64,000 nt of DNA, taken from the NCBI RefSeq assembly GCF_012979535.1, contig NZ_CP053015.1, positions 434,001 to 498,000 on the forward strand, in the 5' to 3' direction. The translations under genes were made by a program, and so were the position numbers. This DNA is from Sphingomonas lacunae. Its GTDB lineage: Bacteria; Pseudomonadota; Alphaproteobacteria; Sphingomonadales; Sphingomonadaceae. Below are positions 17,032 to 27,677 of the stretch, piece after piece (the stretch's first letter is position 1; each line of letters starts with the position of its first letter). Below the pieces are notes generated by a model, which was not told where the DNA came from, did not search any database, and saw nothing but the letters and a program-made list of their open reading frames with translations.

Positions 17032-17520
17032 CTAGGGCATCAGGCCACTGATGACTGCGGCCTGTTGTCGCGCCAGCGTCGACACACGTACTTGTTGGGC
17101 CAAAAGCTCCTCCGATCCGGCTTGCGTCACCACCAAACGGTCCAGTTCGGCAAGGGCCAGCGTTGTCGGCGCGCGAGCTGCGACGACACGGCTCAATGCC
17201 TGGTGTGCCAGCGCCCATTGCTCACTGCCGATTGCCGCGCCGCGTCCTGCAGATATTGTCTGCTCATACTCGCTTAAGGCGGCGCGAAAGGCTGCCTCAC
17301 CGCGATCGGCATCGGCCACCAGTGCGCGAATCGCCTCAACAAGTGTCGCGCTCGCCGGGCCAGGCATTTCCGGTGCAGCAGGCGTCACCGGCACGACCGC
17401 AGCACTTCTCTCAATTGGCCGCCGCTGTAATGAAGGATAATCACCGGCCGGGGCGGCGGCACAGCCTCCCACCGTAAAAAGCACAGGCAGGGCAGCGAAA
17501 AACGGGGACTTGCGCATCAT
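17032..17520 (-). CDS. Putative lipoprotein of unknown function
   Basis: 162 residues from MMRKSPFFAA. This start gives a short lipoprotein signal with the lipobox TVGGC (Cys at about residue 20), followed by a disordered Pro/Ala stretch and an alpha-helical domain (residues about 65-162) that looks coiled-coil-like with many Ala, Glu, Gln and Arg. A longer frame upstream lacks sense as a signal. It is convergent with accC and has no partner in an operon. No family recognised. Confidence 0.65.
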   Translation of the reverse strand: MMRKSPFFAALPVLFTVGGCAAAPAGDYPSLQRRPIERSAAVVPVTPAAPEMPGPASATLVEAIRALVADADRGEAAFRAALSEYEQTISAGRGAAIGSEQWALAHQALSRVVAARAPTTLALAELDRLVVTQAGSEELLAQQVRVSTLARQQAAVISGLMP

Positions 17521-17723
17521 GTCGACCGCTGTATGGCGCATCAACGGGCGGCACAAGTCGGCAGGCTGCATATAGCGGTCGAAAGACGCAAATCTGCCCG
17601 TTCCACCATTGACAGGAACGGCCTCCGACGTTAGGTGGCCGGTCTTTCCCGCATGGCGGTGCTTTGGCGGGGCGTAATGCCCTGACTCGTCGCCGTGCAG
17701 TTCAGATTGAAGGTTGAAGAGCC

Positions 17724-18077
17724 ATGTTCGCTATCGTGCGCACCGGCGGCAAACAGTATCGCGTTGCCGCTGGAGACAAGATCACCGTTGAGAAGCTGGC
17801 TGGCGCGGTCGGCGACAAGGTAGAGCTTGGTGACGTGCTCCTCGCCGGTGACGGCGGCGAACTGAAGTCGACCGAAGGCCTGACGGTCTCGGCCGAAATC
17901 GTTGCCCAGGGCAAGGGCGAGAAGGTGATCGTCTTCAAGAAGAAGCGTCGCCACAATTATCGCCGTCGCAACGGCCACCGCCAGTTGCTGACGCTGATCA
18001 AGATCGTTTCGATCGGTGCCGCCGAGAAAAAGGCTGCTCCGAAAAAGGCAGCCGCCAAGAAGGACGCCGAGGCGTAA
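17724..18077 (+). CDS. rplU: Ribosomal protein bL21
   Basis: 117 residues. [20 protein letters not shown] is the canonical start of bL21, and [16 protein letters not shown] is the rRNA-binding signature. A Lys/Ala-rich C-terminal tail (about residues 103-117) extends past the usual end, as in many alphaproteobacteria. First gene of the rplU-rpmA operon; the genome-typical obgE lies 3.4 kb downstream rather than adjacent. Confidence 0.98.
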   Translation: MFAIVRTGGKQYRVAAGDKITVEKLAGAVGDKVELGDVLLAGDGGELKSTEGLTVSAEIVAQGKGEKVIVFKKKRRHNYRRRNGHRQLLTLIKIVSIGAAEKKAAPKKAAAKKDAEA

Positions 18078-18119
18078 TCGCCCGCTCTTTCGCTCAACTG
18101 ATTTCCAAGGAGATTTTCC

Positions 18120-18392
18120 ATGGCACACAAGAAAGCAGGCGGCTCGTCACGCAACGGCCGCGACTCAGCCGGCAAGCGCCTCGGCGTCAAGAAGTTCGGC
18201 GGTCAGGAAGTGATCGGCGGCAACATTCTCGTCCGTCAGCGCGGCACGAAATTCTACCCCGGCACCAATGTTGGCATCGGCAAGGATCACACCCTGTTCG
18301 CCGTAGCTGACGGCCGCGTACGTTTCCACGATGGCAAGCTTGGCCGCAAATATGTGTCGGTCGACGTGGCCATGGCGGAAGCCGCCGAATAA
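18120..18392 (+). CDS. rpmA: Ribosomal protein bL27
   Basis: 90 residues beginning [16 protein letters not shown], the bL27 N-terminus that reaches the peptidyl-transferase centre. No N-terminal processing extension of the Firmicutes type. AAGGAG ribosome site before the start. Ends the operon; hairpins follow. Confidence 0.98.
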   Translation: MAHKKAGGSSRNGRDSAGKRLGVKKFGGQEVIGGNILVRQRGTKFYPGTNVGIGKDHTLFAVADGRVRFHDGKLGRKYVSVDVAMAEAAE

Positions 18393-18410
18393 TCGGACGC
18401 CCAAGGTTCA

Positions 18411-18437
18411 GGGGTCGTCCGCCAAGTGGATGACCCC
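18411..18437 (+). other. Hairpin downstream of rpmA
   Basis: GGGGTCGTCC-N7-GGATGACCCC forms a 10-bp stem with one G-T pair. Its right arm (GGATGACCC, 18428-18436) is also perfectly complementary to GGGTCATCC at 18493-18501 inside the terminator loop, so two mutually exclusive folds are possible. Confidence 0.5.
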
Positions 18438-18482
18438 CGTAAACATCAGGCAACCGGACTCCAGCGGTCCACCGCCTGAAGC

Positions 18483-18516
18483 AAAGGGAGGCGGGTCATC
18501 CCCCGGCTCCCTTTTT
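18483..18516 (+). terminator. Rho-independent terminator of rplU-rpmA
   Basis: AAAGGGAG / CTCCCTTT stem with an internal GGG-TCATC-CCC pairing and a TTTTT tract at 18512-18516. Located 90 bases after the rpmA stop and before the acetyltransferase gene. Confidence 0.85.
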
Positions 18517-18644
18517 CGATTCCGGGACAGGCACATCGCCGCCGTCCTGTCTCGCAAAAGCGCCGGATCATCGTCTCCCTTTGTCAAAAGACGCGGAATT
18601 GTCACCCTTTGCGGGCAGTGGCGCGTTGGAACAGAGAAGGAGAA

Positions 18645-19253
18645 ATGCCCGTGTTCGCCCGTACCGAACGCCTGTTGCTGAGGCCCGGATTCCCCGAGGA
18701 TGCCGCCGCTGTGGCCGCCGCCATCGGTGAGGAAGCGATCGTGCGCAATCTGGTGATGGCACCCTGGCCCTACAGCGAGCGCGACGCCGCTGACTGGCTG
18801 GCGATGGAACAGCACCCGCTTCTCCCGAGCTTTGTCATGGTCAAGCGGACCGGCGGCACGCCGCGCGTCATCGGCGCGATCGGCATCCACATGGTCGAGC
18901 ATGACGACGGCTCGCGCGGGCCGGAGATCGGCTATTGGATCGCCCGCCCCTATTGGGGTCTGGGTTTTGCCACCGAGGCGGGACGCGCCGTGCTCGACAT
19001 CGCGCGGACCAATGGCCTGCCGCCGCTCACCGCCGGCCATTTCATCGACAACCCCGCCTCGGGCACGGTGCTGCGCAAGCTCGGCTTCCGCCCGACCGGA
19101 CGGATCGTGCCACGCTACAGCCGCGCACGTGGCACCCATGTCCCATGCGCCCTGTTCGAGCAGGGCGAGGAGGACGCCATGGCAGACGTGCGAACCGGCA
19201 AAAGGCCCTGGGATGAAGACCAGCGCGAAACCATCCGCCTGATGGCGGCCTGA
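18645..19253 (+). CDS. GNAT acetyltransferase, RimJ-like
   Basis: 202 residues from MPVFARTERLLLRPGF; AGAAGGAG stands just upstream of this start. Acetyl-CoA-binding region around GYWIARPYWGLGFATEAGRAVL, with the RimJ/RimL-type N-terminus TERLLLRP. Family members N-acetylate protein N-termini, amino acids or antibiotics; the substrate is unknown. The gene converges on a second GNAT gene across a strong hairpin. Confidence 0.88.
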   Translation: MPVFARTERLLLRPGFPEDAAAVAAAIGEEAIVRNLVMAPWPYSERDAADWLAMEQHPLLPSFVMVKRTGGTPRVIGAIGIHMVEHDDGSRGPEIGYWIARPYWGLGFATEAGRAVLDIARTNGLPPLTAGHFIDNPASGTVLRKLGFRPTGRIVPRYSRARGTHVPCALFEQGEEDAMADVRTGKRPWDEDQRETIRLMAA

Positions 19254-19270
19254 CCTGCTCCGAAATGCAG

Positions 19271-19301
19271 ACCCGCGCTCCGCTCAAGCCGGAGTGCGGG
19301 T
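19271..19301. terminator. Bidirectional terminator hairpin between two GNAT genes
   Basis: ACCCGCGCTCCG-N7-CGGAGTGCGGGT forms a 12-bp stem with one G-T pair. It overlaps the stop region of the leftward gene (19284) and follows the rightward stop (19253) by 18 bases. No clear T-tract. Confidence 0.5.
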
Positions 19302-19829
19302 TCCTCCTCCCGGAGGCCGCGCATAGATATTGACCGGATCGCCCAGCGCGTCACTCGACCCGATCAGGCCAAAGCCAAGCTTGGTCGCCACCACTTCGGA
19401 TGCGCCATTGCCGGGGTTGATGATGCAGCGCACCTCGGGGCCATCAAGCGCCGTGTCGGCCCAGCCGAGCGCCGCCGCCATGATCTCGCTCGCCGCGCCC
19501 TTGCCCCACCAGTCAGGCGTGATCGCCCAGCCGGATTCGGGATAGCCGACCAGTTCGTCGATTCCCCGGTCGAACCAACTGAGGCCACCGCAGCCGACAT
19601 AGGCATCGCTGTCGCGCTCGGTGAACACCCAATAGCCATAGCCCATGAAGTGCCACAGGCCGGGCATGGCGAGATATTTGCCCCAGCTTGTCGCCCGGTC
19701 GCGCGGCGCGCCGCCGATAAAACGTGTCGTGCGCTCATCGGCCCACATAGCCGCATAGGGCTCAAAGTCGGCGAGCGTTGGTGACCTCAGGCGAAAGCGG
19801 GCGGTCTCTATCGTAGGTATCATCGTCAT
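19284..19829 (-). CDS. GNAT acetyltransferase
   Basis: 181 residues, RimJ/RimL-like (ETARFRLRSPTLADF at the N-terminus; SGWAITPDWWGKGAASEIMAAAL for the acetyl-CoA site). It is only distantly similar to the convergent neighbour, so not a recent duplicate. Substrate unknown. Monocistronic as far as can be seen; the 44 bases to the next leftward gene are enough for a promoter. Confidence 0.87.
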   Translation of the reverse strand: MTMIPTIETARFRLRSPTLADFEPYAAMWADERTTRFIGGAPRDRATSWGKYLAMPGLWHFMGYGYWVFTERDSDAYVGCGGLSWFDRGIDELVGYPESGWAITPDWWGKGAASEIMAAALGWADTALDGPEVRCIINPGNGASEVVATKLGFGLIGSSDALGDPVNIYARPPGGGTRTPA

Positions 19830-19873
19830 ACCGCCAATCTAGCGGCACGGCCATTCCCGGCAATCCCCGCTGC

Positions 19874-20782
19874 TTACTCAGCCGCCATCGGCATGCGCGC
19901 GGCAGCATAATCGCTGTCATGCAGGTTGATGAGTTCGCGGTCGTCATGCTCCCACGGATGGAAGGACGGACGGAACCAGCTCAGCCACGGTCCGGCGAGC
20001 TTGCGCATGATGCCGGGATTGCCGAGCATGAACCACCAGATGCGCGCCGTGACCCGCCATCCGGTCAGGCCATCCTGCTTGAGCAGGGCCTTCATACCCT
20101 TGATCCGCTTGGGCCAGAATTTGCTGGTGACGAGCAGCATCATCACCGCCTTGGCCCGCCAGCGCTTCCATGCCGACCAGTCGCGGGTCGCATGCAACCA
20201 AGTGTCATAGGCGACGCCCTTATGCTCGATCTCCTCGATCGCATGCCAGCGCCACAGGTCGCCCCACTCCTGGTCGGCCCCTTCCAGCATCACCGGATTT
20301 TTGAGGAAATCGGCCGCCATGATCGCGGTATAATGTTCCAGCACGATCGTCGCGAGCAGGTTGACCATCGGCGGCCGACTGTTGATCAGTTCCATCACCT
20401 GATCAACATCGGCATTCAGTTCGCTCAGGTCATAGCCGGCTTCCTCGACCTTGCGGTTGAAGGCGACATGCTCGCGCGTGTGCATCACTTCCTGTATGGT
20501 GAAGGCGCGGATTTCCTGCGCCAATTTCTCCGGCACGCCCTCGCGGTGGGCCTTGACTGCCTCGATGAACATCGCCTCGCCCTTGGGAAAGGTTACCGAC
20601 AGGGCATTGTAGAAGGCCGTGGCAATGGGATCACCGTTCATCCACCAGCGTCGCTGCTTTGACTCCCGGCCAAAGCGCCTGTCGCGGGGCGTGATGCTGA
20701 GGTCTGCCGGTGTCGGCGTCCGAGTGAAAGCGTTTGCGGAGACGGTTGCACTAGCGTCAGGAGAAAGGGAAAGACTGGACAT
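19874..20782 (-). CDS. COG3687/PF10118-type metal-dependent hydrolase, ferritin-like diiron fold
   Basis: 302 residues from MSSLSLSPD (an ATG six codons upstream is possible). Predicted metal ligands appear in a four-helix pattern: Glu in FPKGEAMF, EVMHTREH, LEHYTAIMAADF and WHAIEEIEHKGVAYD. The family is annotated as predicted metal-dependent hydrolase; no reaction is established. Two hydrophobic stretches toward the C-terminus could contact membrane. Divergent from a TetR gene with a perfect palindrome between, so it is the likely regulated target. Confidence 0.82.
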   Translation of the reverse strand: MSSLSLSPDASATVSANAFTRTPTPADLSITPRDRRFGRESKQRRWWMNGDPIATAFYNALSVTFPKGEAMFIEAVKAHREGVPEKLAQEIRAFTIQEVMHTREHVAFNRKVEEAGYDLSELNADVDQVMELINSRPPMVNLLATIVLEHYTAIMAADFLKNPVMLEGADQEWGDLWRWHAIEEIEHKGVAYDTWLHATRDWSAWKRWRAKAVMMLLVTSKFWPKRIKGMKALLKQDGLTGWRVTARIWWFMLGNPGIMRKLAGPWLSWFRPSFHPWEHDDRELINLHDSDYAAARMPMAAE

Positions 20783-20827
20783 TTGGCGCTCCGGCGTCAA
20801 TCAGGATGCAGATTAATTGGGATGAAC

Positions 20828-20835
20828 TGACATAT

Positions 20836-20841
<6 letters not shown>
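20828..20841. promoter_or_regulatory. Perfect palindrome at the TetR start codon, likely operator
   Basis: TGACATATATGTCA, a perfect 14-bp palindrome, spans the ATG (20836) of the TetR gene and lies 46 bases from the start of the divergent diiron-protein gene. A TetR dimer bound here would block translation initiation region transcription on its own side and could reach the neighbour's promoter. Confidence 0.6.
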
Positions 20842-22559
<1,718 letters not shown>

Positions 22560-22563
22560 AGTA

Positions 22564-22944
22564 ATGAAGCTGAATTTTCGCTCCACAACCTCCGGCGCGT
22601 GGGTAGCCGATGTGGGCGAGATTCAGTGCTTCAATTATCATCCTGAAGGCCCAGACCAAACCGCTCTAGCATTGGCGGACGACCTTACGGACGGGATGGA
22701 CACCAGTTTAAGGCGCGCTCGCGACTATCTTGATCTGTTCGTGGATCGCGGCAAGGCGTGCGGTGATCCACAGGAAGACTGGCAGCTCATCGAGATGGAA
22801 CTGGGCACACAACATGCCAACGGCCGACCCTTCGTGCGGCTCTGTTTCGATCTTCATGGTGATGACGGCGGATACTGGTCGGTTTATTTTCGGCAGGCTC
22901 AGAACGAGATACGCCCATATCAGTTCGACAGAACACAAGGCTGA
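22564..22944 (+). CDS. Hypothetical protein inserted between obgE and proB
   Basis: 126 residues from MKLNFRST, starting 5 bases after the obgE stop. No signal peptide or membrane helix; mixed alpha/beta with an acidic middle (DDLTDGMDTS) and an aromatic C-terminal strand pattern (GGYWSVYFRQ, IRPYQF) reminiscent of small immunity-type or DUF proteins, but no family is recognised. Base composition is lower in G+C than its neighbours (30 of 60 in 22621-22680), which suggests a more recent acquisition. Confidence 0.7.
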   Translation: MKLNFRSTTSGAWVADVGEIQCFNYHPEGPDQTALALADDLTDGMDTSLRRARDYLDLFVDRGKACGDPQEDWQLIEMELGTQHANGRPFVRLCFDLHGDDGGYWSVYFRQAQNEIRPYQFDRTQG

Positions 22945-23013
22945 CGCCCAACGCGCTAGTCAGCAAGGCAAACCCTTCCCCTGCCCGCTCCCCCGCGCTA
23001 AGCGCGTCGCATC

Positions 23014-24123
23014 ATGTCCACCCTCTTTCCGCCTGCTGTCTGTCCGCGCCTGATCGTCAAGATCGGCTCGGCGCTGCTTGTCGATCCCGATGGCAGCGTG
23101 CGGCGCGAGTGGCTGGCGGGCATCGCCGCCGACATTGCCGCGCGCGCGCGCGAGGGGCAGCAGGTGGCGGTCGTCTCCTCGGGTGCGATTGCGCTCGGCG
23201 CCCGTCGCCTCGGCCTTGCCAAGGGGGGACGCGCCAGCCTTGAGGACGCACAGGCTGCCGCCGCGACAGGGCAAATCGCGCTCAGCCAGGTGTGGGCCGA
23301 AGTGCTCGGCGCAGAAGGCCTCACCGCCGCGCAGATGCTCGTCACGCTTGATGATCTTGAGCATCGCCGCCGCTACCTCAACGCCAGCGCCACGCTCGAC
23401 CGGCTGCTGACGCTGGGTGTCGTGCCGATCATCAACGAGAATGACAGCGTCGCCACCGAGGAAATCCGCTTCGGCGACAATGACCGGCTCGCCGCCCGCG
23501 TCGCCCAGGCCGCAGGCGCGGCAGGCGTGCTGCTCCTCTCCGACATAGACGGCCTCTATGACCGCAACCCGGCTGACCCCGCCGCAGTCCACATCCCCCG
23601 TGTCGAACGGATAGACGGAAGCATTGAGGGCATGGCCGATGCTGGCTCGGCGTCGGGCATGGGGTCGGGCGGCATGGTTTCGAAAATCAGCGCGGCGCGC
23701 ATCGCGAACAGCGCGGGGGCTGATCTCTCCATCGCCTCGGGCCGGATCGCCCGCCCGCTCTCGACCCCTGCCCGCCACACTTTGTTCGTGGCGGAAAAGG
23801 CCGCGACCGCACGCAAGGCCTGGCTTGCCGGTGGCCTCACTGCGGCCGGCCGCCTCATCATCGACTCGGGCGCGGTGGAAGCGCTCAAGGGCGGCGCCAG
23901 CCTGCTCGCCGCCGGGGTGCGCGGAGTCGAAGGGAGCTTTGATCGCGGCGACATGCTCGACATCGTCGGCCCCGACGGCCGGGTGATCGCCCGCGGCCTC
24001 GCCGAGTATCCGCATGGCGACGCCATCGCCATCGCCGGTCTCGCCCGCGATGGACAGGAAGCCGTGCTCGGATACACCCCGCGCAACACCATGGTCCACC
24101 GCGACCATATGGCGCTGCTGTGA
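23014..24123 (+). CDS. proB: Glutamate 5-kinase
   Basis: 369 residues. Amino-acid kinase domain (LIVKIGSALLVDPDG, VSSGAIALGARRLGL, NENDSVATEEIRFGDND) plus a C-terminal PUA domain (about 275-369). Phosphorylates glutamate as the first step of proline synthesis, feedback-inhibited by proline in characterised enzymes. The downstream gene starts at a GTG that overlaps its stop. Confidence 0.96.
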   Translation: MSTLFPPAVCPRLIVKIGSALLVDPDGSVRREWLAGIAADIAARAREGQQVAVVSSGAIALGARRLGLAKGGRASLEDAQAAAATGQIALSQVWAEVLGAEGLTAAQMLVTLDDLEHRRRYLNASATLDRLLTLGVVPIINENDSVATEEIRFGDNDRLAARVAQAAGAAGVLLLSDIDGLYDRNPADPAAVHIPRVERIDGSIEGMADAGSASGMGSGGMVSKISAARIANSAGADLSIASGRIARPLSTPARHTLFVAEKAATARKAWLAGGLTAAGRLIIDSGAVEALKGGASLLAAGVRGVEGSFDRGDMLDIVGPDGRVIARGLAEYPHGDAIAIAGLARDGQEAVLGYTPRNTMVHRDHMALL

Positions 24124-25034
24124 GTCATATCGCCATTACCGGCGGCACCGGTTTCGTCGGCAGCCATGTCCTCGAACAAGCTGCCGCAGCCGGGCATCCG
24201 GTCCGCGCTCTCGCCCGCCGCATCGGCACCGGCGGCCTGTTCGATGAACAACCGGGTCGTGAATGGCAGCTCGGCACGCTGCATGACGAGGCGGCGCTGG
24301 CCAAACTCTGCGACGGTGCCGACGCCGTCATCCACATCGCCGGCGCGGTCAATGTGCCGAGCAAGGCGCTGTTCGACCTGCACAACAACATCGGCACCGC
24401 CAATGTGGTGAAGGCGGCGCGCCACGCGGGTGTCCGCCGCTTTATTCATGTCAGCAGCCTGTCGGCGCGGGAGCCGGGTCTCTCCACCTATGGCTGGTCG
24501 AAGGCGGAGGGGGAAGCCCGCGCCGCCGACGCACCCTTGCCCATCATCGTCCGCCCGCCGGGCGTCTATGGCCCGCGCGATACGGACGTGCTCGAAATGT
24601 TTCGCATGGCGGCCAAGGGCTTCATGCTGCTCCCCCCGCCCGGCCGCGCCTCGTGGATCCACGCCGCCGATCTCGCCCGCTTGCTGCTCGCGCTGGTTGA
24701 CGATGGGCCAAGCGGCACCATCCTCGAGCCCGATGATGGCCAGCCGATGAGCCACATCGACACCGCGCGGTTGATCGGCCAGGCGGTCGGCCGCCCCCAT
24801 CTGCGTACACTCTCGGCGCCGCGCTGGCTGCTCAAGGTGGCGGCCAGAGGCGACCGGCTGGTCCGCCGCGACGCCGCCAAGCTGACCCCCGATCGCGCCC
24901 GCTACATGGCGCATCCTGACTGGACCAGCGATCCCGCGAAACGCCCTGACCCGACCCTATGGAGGCCGTATATCGGCCCCGAACAGGGCTTTGCCGACAC
25001 GGCACGCTGGTATTGCGAGCACGGTTGGCTGTAA
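24120..25034 (+). CDS. Extended SDR (NAD-dependent epimerase/dehydratase family), possible ceramide reductase
   Basis: 304 residues with a GTG start overlapping the proB stop (GTGA). N-terminal ITGGTGFVGSHVL nucleotide-binding loop, DGADAVIHIAGAV, a Tyr-x3-Lys motif in YGWSKAEGEAR, and the substrate-region RPPGVYGPRD. It is followed by an acyl carrier protein and serine palmitoyltransferase. In Caulobacter the sphingolipid cluster contains an NAD-dependent epimerase-like reductase (CerR), so that role is plausible here, but resemblance of this kind is shared with complex-I-assembly (NDUFA9-like) proteins. Confidence 0.82.
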   Translation: MSHIAITGGTGFVGSHVLEQAAAAGHPVRALARRIGTGGLFDEQPGREWQLGTLHDEAALAKLCDGADAVIHIAGAVNVPSKALFDLHNNIGTANVVKAARHAGVRRFIHVSSLSAREPGLSTYGWSKAEGEARAADAPLPIIVRPPGVYGPRDTDVLEMFRMAAKGFMLLPPPGRASWIHAADLARLLLALVDDGPSGTILEPDDGQPMSHIDTARLIGQAVGRPHLRTLSAPRWLLKVAARGDRLVRRDAAKLTPDRARYMAHPDWTSDPAKRPDPTLWRPYIGPEQGFADTARWYCEHGWL

Positions 25035-25136
25035 TGCGCCACGGCAACGCACTTGTGCGGCCCGATTATCGCCGTAAATGACATCTAGGGCCACCGTAGC
25101 AAAGCCATCAGGGGCGACCGCCCGAGGGGAAACACC

Positions 25137-25379
25137 ATGTCCGACCGCACTGCCACCGCTCAGGCGATTCACGCGCAGATCGAGCCGTTCAACAAAAAGG
25201 GCATCGACGTCACTGACGCGACGACCTTTGCTGGCGACCTTGAGTGGGACAGCCTCACCGTGATGGATTTCGTTGCAGCGATCGAAGATGAGTTCGACAT
25301 CATCATCACCATGAACATGCAGGCCGAAATCGAGACTGTTGGCCAGTTGATCGACGCCGTCGACAAGCTCAAGGGCTGA
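25137..25379 (+). CDS. Acyl carrier protein for sphingolipid synthesis
   Basis: 80 residues. The phosphopantetheine attachment serine is Ser39 in LEWDSLTVMDFVAAIEDEF. The sequence is divergent from the fatty-acid AcpP and lies 9 bases before spt, as in other sphingolipid-producing alphaproteobacteria, where a dedicated ACP presents the acyl chain to serine palmitoyltransferase. Confidence 0.92.
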   Translation: MSDRTATAQAIHAQIEPFNKKGIDVTDATTFAGDLEWDSLTVMDFVAAIEDEFDIIITMNMQAEIETVGQLIDAVDKLKG

Positions 25380-25388
25380 GGCCGCAGC

Positions 25389-26588
25389 ATGACCGACCTG
25401 TTCAGCAAGTTCGACCCGATCATCGAACAGCGCCGTGCCCTGCTTGAAACCGGGGTGACCGATCCGTTCAGCCTGGTGATGGAGGAGGTGAAATCCCCTA
25501 CCGTCGCCGTCTGCAATGGGCGTGAAACAATCCTGCTTGGTACCTACAACTATATGGGGATGACCTTCGACGATGATGTCATCGCCGCAGGCAAGCAGGC
25601 ATTTGACGAGTTCGGTGCCGGCACCACTGGCAGCCGCGTGCTCAACGGCACCTTCCGCGATCACCGCGCCGTGGAAGAAGCCCTGAAGGAATTCTATGGC
25701 ATGGAGCATGCCATGGTCTTCTCAACCGGTTACCAGGCCAACCTCGGCATCATCTCGACCATGGCCGGCAAGGGTGACTACATCATCCTCGACATCGATA
25801 GCCATGCCAGTATCTGGGACGGATGCGCGATGGGCAATGCCGAAGTCGTGCCCTTCAAGCATAATGACGTTGAAGCGCTGGAAAAGCGTTTGAAGCGGCT
25901 GCCCGCCGACGCGGGCAAGCTCGTCGTGCTCGAAGGCGTCTATTCGATGCTCGGCGACATCGCCCCGCTGAAGGAAATGATCGCCGTCTCAAAGGCCGCC
26001 GGCGCCATGGTCCTTGTCGACGAGGCGCACTCGATGGGCTTCATTGGCGAGCATGGCCGGGGCGTTGCGGAGGCACAGGGTGTGCTCGATCAGGTCGATT
26101 TCGTCATCGGCACCTTCTCCAAATCGGTCGGCACCGTGGGCGGCTTCTGCGTCTCCAACCATCCGAAATTCGAGGTTTTGCGCCTCGTCTGCCGCCCCTA
26201 TGTCTTCACCGCCGCGCTGCCACCCAGCGTCATGGCATCGAGCGTCACCAGCATCCGAAAGCTCATGCACGGATCGAACAAGCGCGCCCATCTGTGGGAA
26301 AACAGCCGCCGCCTCCACGGCGGCCTGCGCGCGCTCGGCTTTCAGCTCGGCACGGAGGAACCGCAAAGCGCGATCATCGCCGTCATCATGCCCGATCTGG
26401 AAAAGGGTGCCATGATGTGGGAGGCGCTTCTGGAAAATGGCCTTTACGTCAACCTCGCCCGTCCACCGGCCACCCCGGCCGGCATGACACTCCTGCGCTG
26501 CTCGCTCTGCGCCGAACACAGCGCCGAACAGGTAGAGGACATTCTTGCCCGCTTCGAACGTGCCGGCAAGGCGGTGGGAATTATTTGA
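25389..26588 (+). CDS. spt: Serine palmitoyltransferase
   Basis: 399 residues, alpha-oxoamine synthase family. PLP-binding Lys245 in GTFSKSVGTVGGF, ring-stacking His139 in DIDSHASIWDG, DEAHSMGFIG with the PLP-contacting Asp/His. It condenses serine with a palmitoyl thioester to 3-ketosphinganine, the committed step to the glycosphingolipids that replace LPS in sphingomonads. Soluble homodimer, as in Sphingomonas paucimobilis. Directly downstream of its ACP. The strongest single marker of the organism's group in the window. Confidence 0.95.
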   Translation: MTDLFSKFDPIIEQRRALLETGVTDPFSLVMEEVKSPTVAVCNGRETILLGTYNYMGMTFDDDVIAAGKQAFDEFGAGTTGSRVLNGTFRDHRAVEEALKEFYGMEHAMVFSTGYQANLGIISTMAGKGDYIILDIDSHASIWDGCAMGNAEVVPFKHNDVEALEKRLKRLPADAGKLVVLEGVYSMLGDIAPLKEMIAVSKAAGAMVLVDEAHSMGFIGEHGRGVAEAQGVLDQVDFVIGTFSKSVGTVGGFCVSNHPKFEVLRLVCRPYVFTAALPPSVMASSVTSIRKLMHGSNKRAHLWENSRRLHGGLRALGFQLGTEEPQSAIIAVIMPDLEKGAMMWEALLENGLYVNLARPPATPAGMTLLRCSLCAEHSAEQVEDILARFERAGKAVGII

Positions 26589-26600
26589 CGGACAGACCAC

Positions 26601-27677
26601 CTATGCCGCCCCTCGGGCCGCGTCATAGCTGGATCCGAACCACCGCCGACCGATCCATAGAGCAACATTGACCAACAGGATCAATGCCGGCACCTCGATC
26701 AACGGGCCGATCACCGCCGCAAAAGCCACGGGGGATGCGAGGCCAAAGGCGGCAATCGCCACGGCAATCGCCAATTCGAAATTGTTCGACGCAGCCGTGA
26801 ATGAGATCGCCGTCGCCCGAGGATAGTCGACCCCGGCCAGCTTTGCCCAGCTGAACGCCATGACAAACATCAGCGCAAAAAACAGTGCCAGCGGAATGCC
26901 CACACGTACGGCATCCATCGGCAGCGCCAAAATCTCGCCGCCCTTGAGGCTGAACATGGCGACAATGGTGAACAGCAGTGCAACCAGCGTGATCGGGCTG
27001 ATCGCCGGGATGAACCGTTGCGCATACCATTCCTCCCCCCGACGCGCGATCAAGGACCGCCGCACTAGGAAGCCGGCAACAAAGGGCACGCCCAAATAGG
27101 TCAGCACCGCCTGCGCGATGGTCCAGAAACTGACGTTGACAACATGCCCTTCGAGGCCAAACAATGGAGGCATTACTGTCAGAAAGAACCAGGCATAGGG
27201 CACGTAGAACAGGATCTGGAAGACCGAGTTGAACGCCACCAGGCCGGCGACATATTGGGAGCTGCCATGCGCAAGCTGGTTCCAGACCAGAACCATGGCA
27301 ATGCACGGTGCGATGCCGATCAGGATCAGGCCGGTCATATAGTCGGGGTAATCCCGCAGGAACAACGCCGCGAGCGCAAACATCAGCATCGGTCCGATGA
27401 TCCAGCACTGGATGAAGGACATCGCCAGTACCCGCCAGTCACGGAAAACCTGGCCCAACTCCTCATACTTCACCTTGGCCAAGGGCGGGAACATCATCAG
27501 GATCAGGCCGATGGCGATGGGTATGCTGGTATCACCCACCGACATGGCATCCAGTGCACGGGGCACCGCCTCGAACACCGAACCAAGCGCAATGCCCAGC
27601 GCCATCGCCGCGAAAATCCACAGCGTCAGGAACCGGTCGAGAAAGGACAGGCGGGCGGGTGCGGCGGCAGCGGTCAT
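26601..27677 (-). CDS. acr3: ACR3-type arsenite efflux permease
   Basis: 358 residues with about ten membrane segments. The family block [16 protein letters not shown] with the conserved Cys, and [14 protein letters not shown] near the C-terminus, identify ACR3 (BASS superfamily). It exports As(OH)3 using the proton motive force. Last gene of the arsR-arsI-arsC-acr3 operon; its start overlaps the arsC stop by four bases. Confidence 0.94.
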   Translation of the reverse strand: MTAAAAPARLSFLDRFLTLWIFAAMALGIALGSVFEAVPRALDAMSVGDTSIPIAIGLILMMFPPLAKVKYEELGQVFRDWRVLAMSFIQCWIIGPMLMFALAALFLRDYPDYMTGLILIGIAPCIAMVLVWNQLAHGSSQYVAGLVAFNSVFQILFYVPYAWFFLTVMPPLFGLEGHVVNVSFWTIAQAVLTYLGVPFVAGFLVRRSLIARRGEEWYAQRFIPAISPITLVALLFTIVAMFSLKGGEILALPMDAVRVGIPLALFFALMFVMAFSWAKLAGVDYPRATAISFTAASNNFELAIAVAIAAFGLASPVAFAAVIGPLIEVPALILLVNVALWIGRRWFGSSYDAARGAA

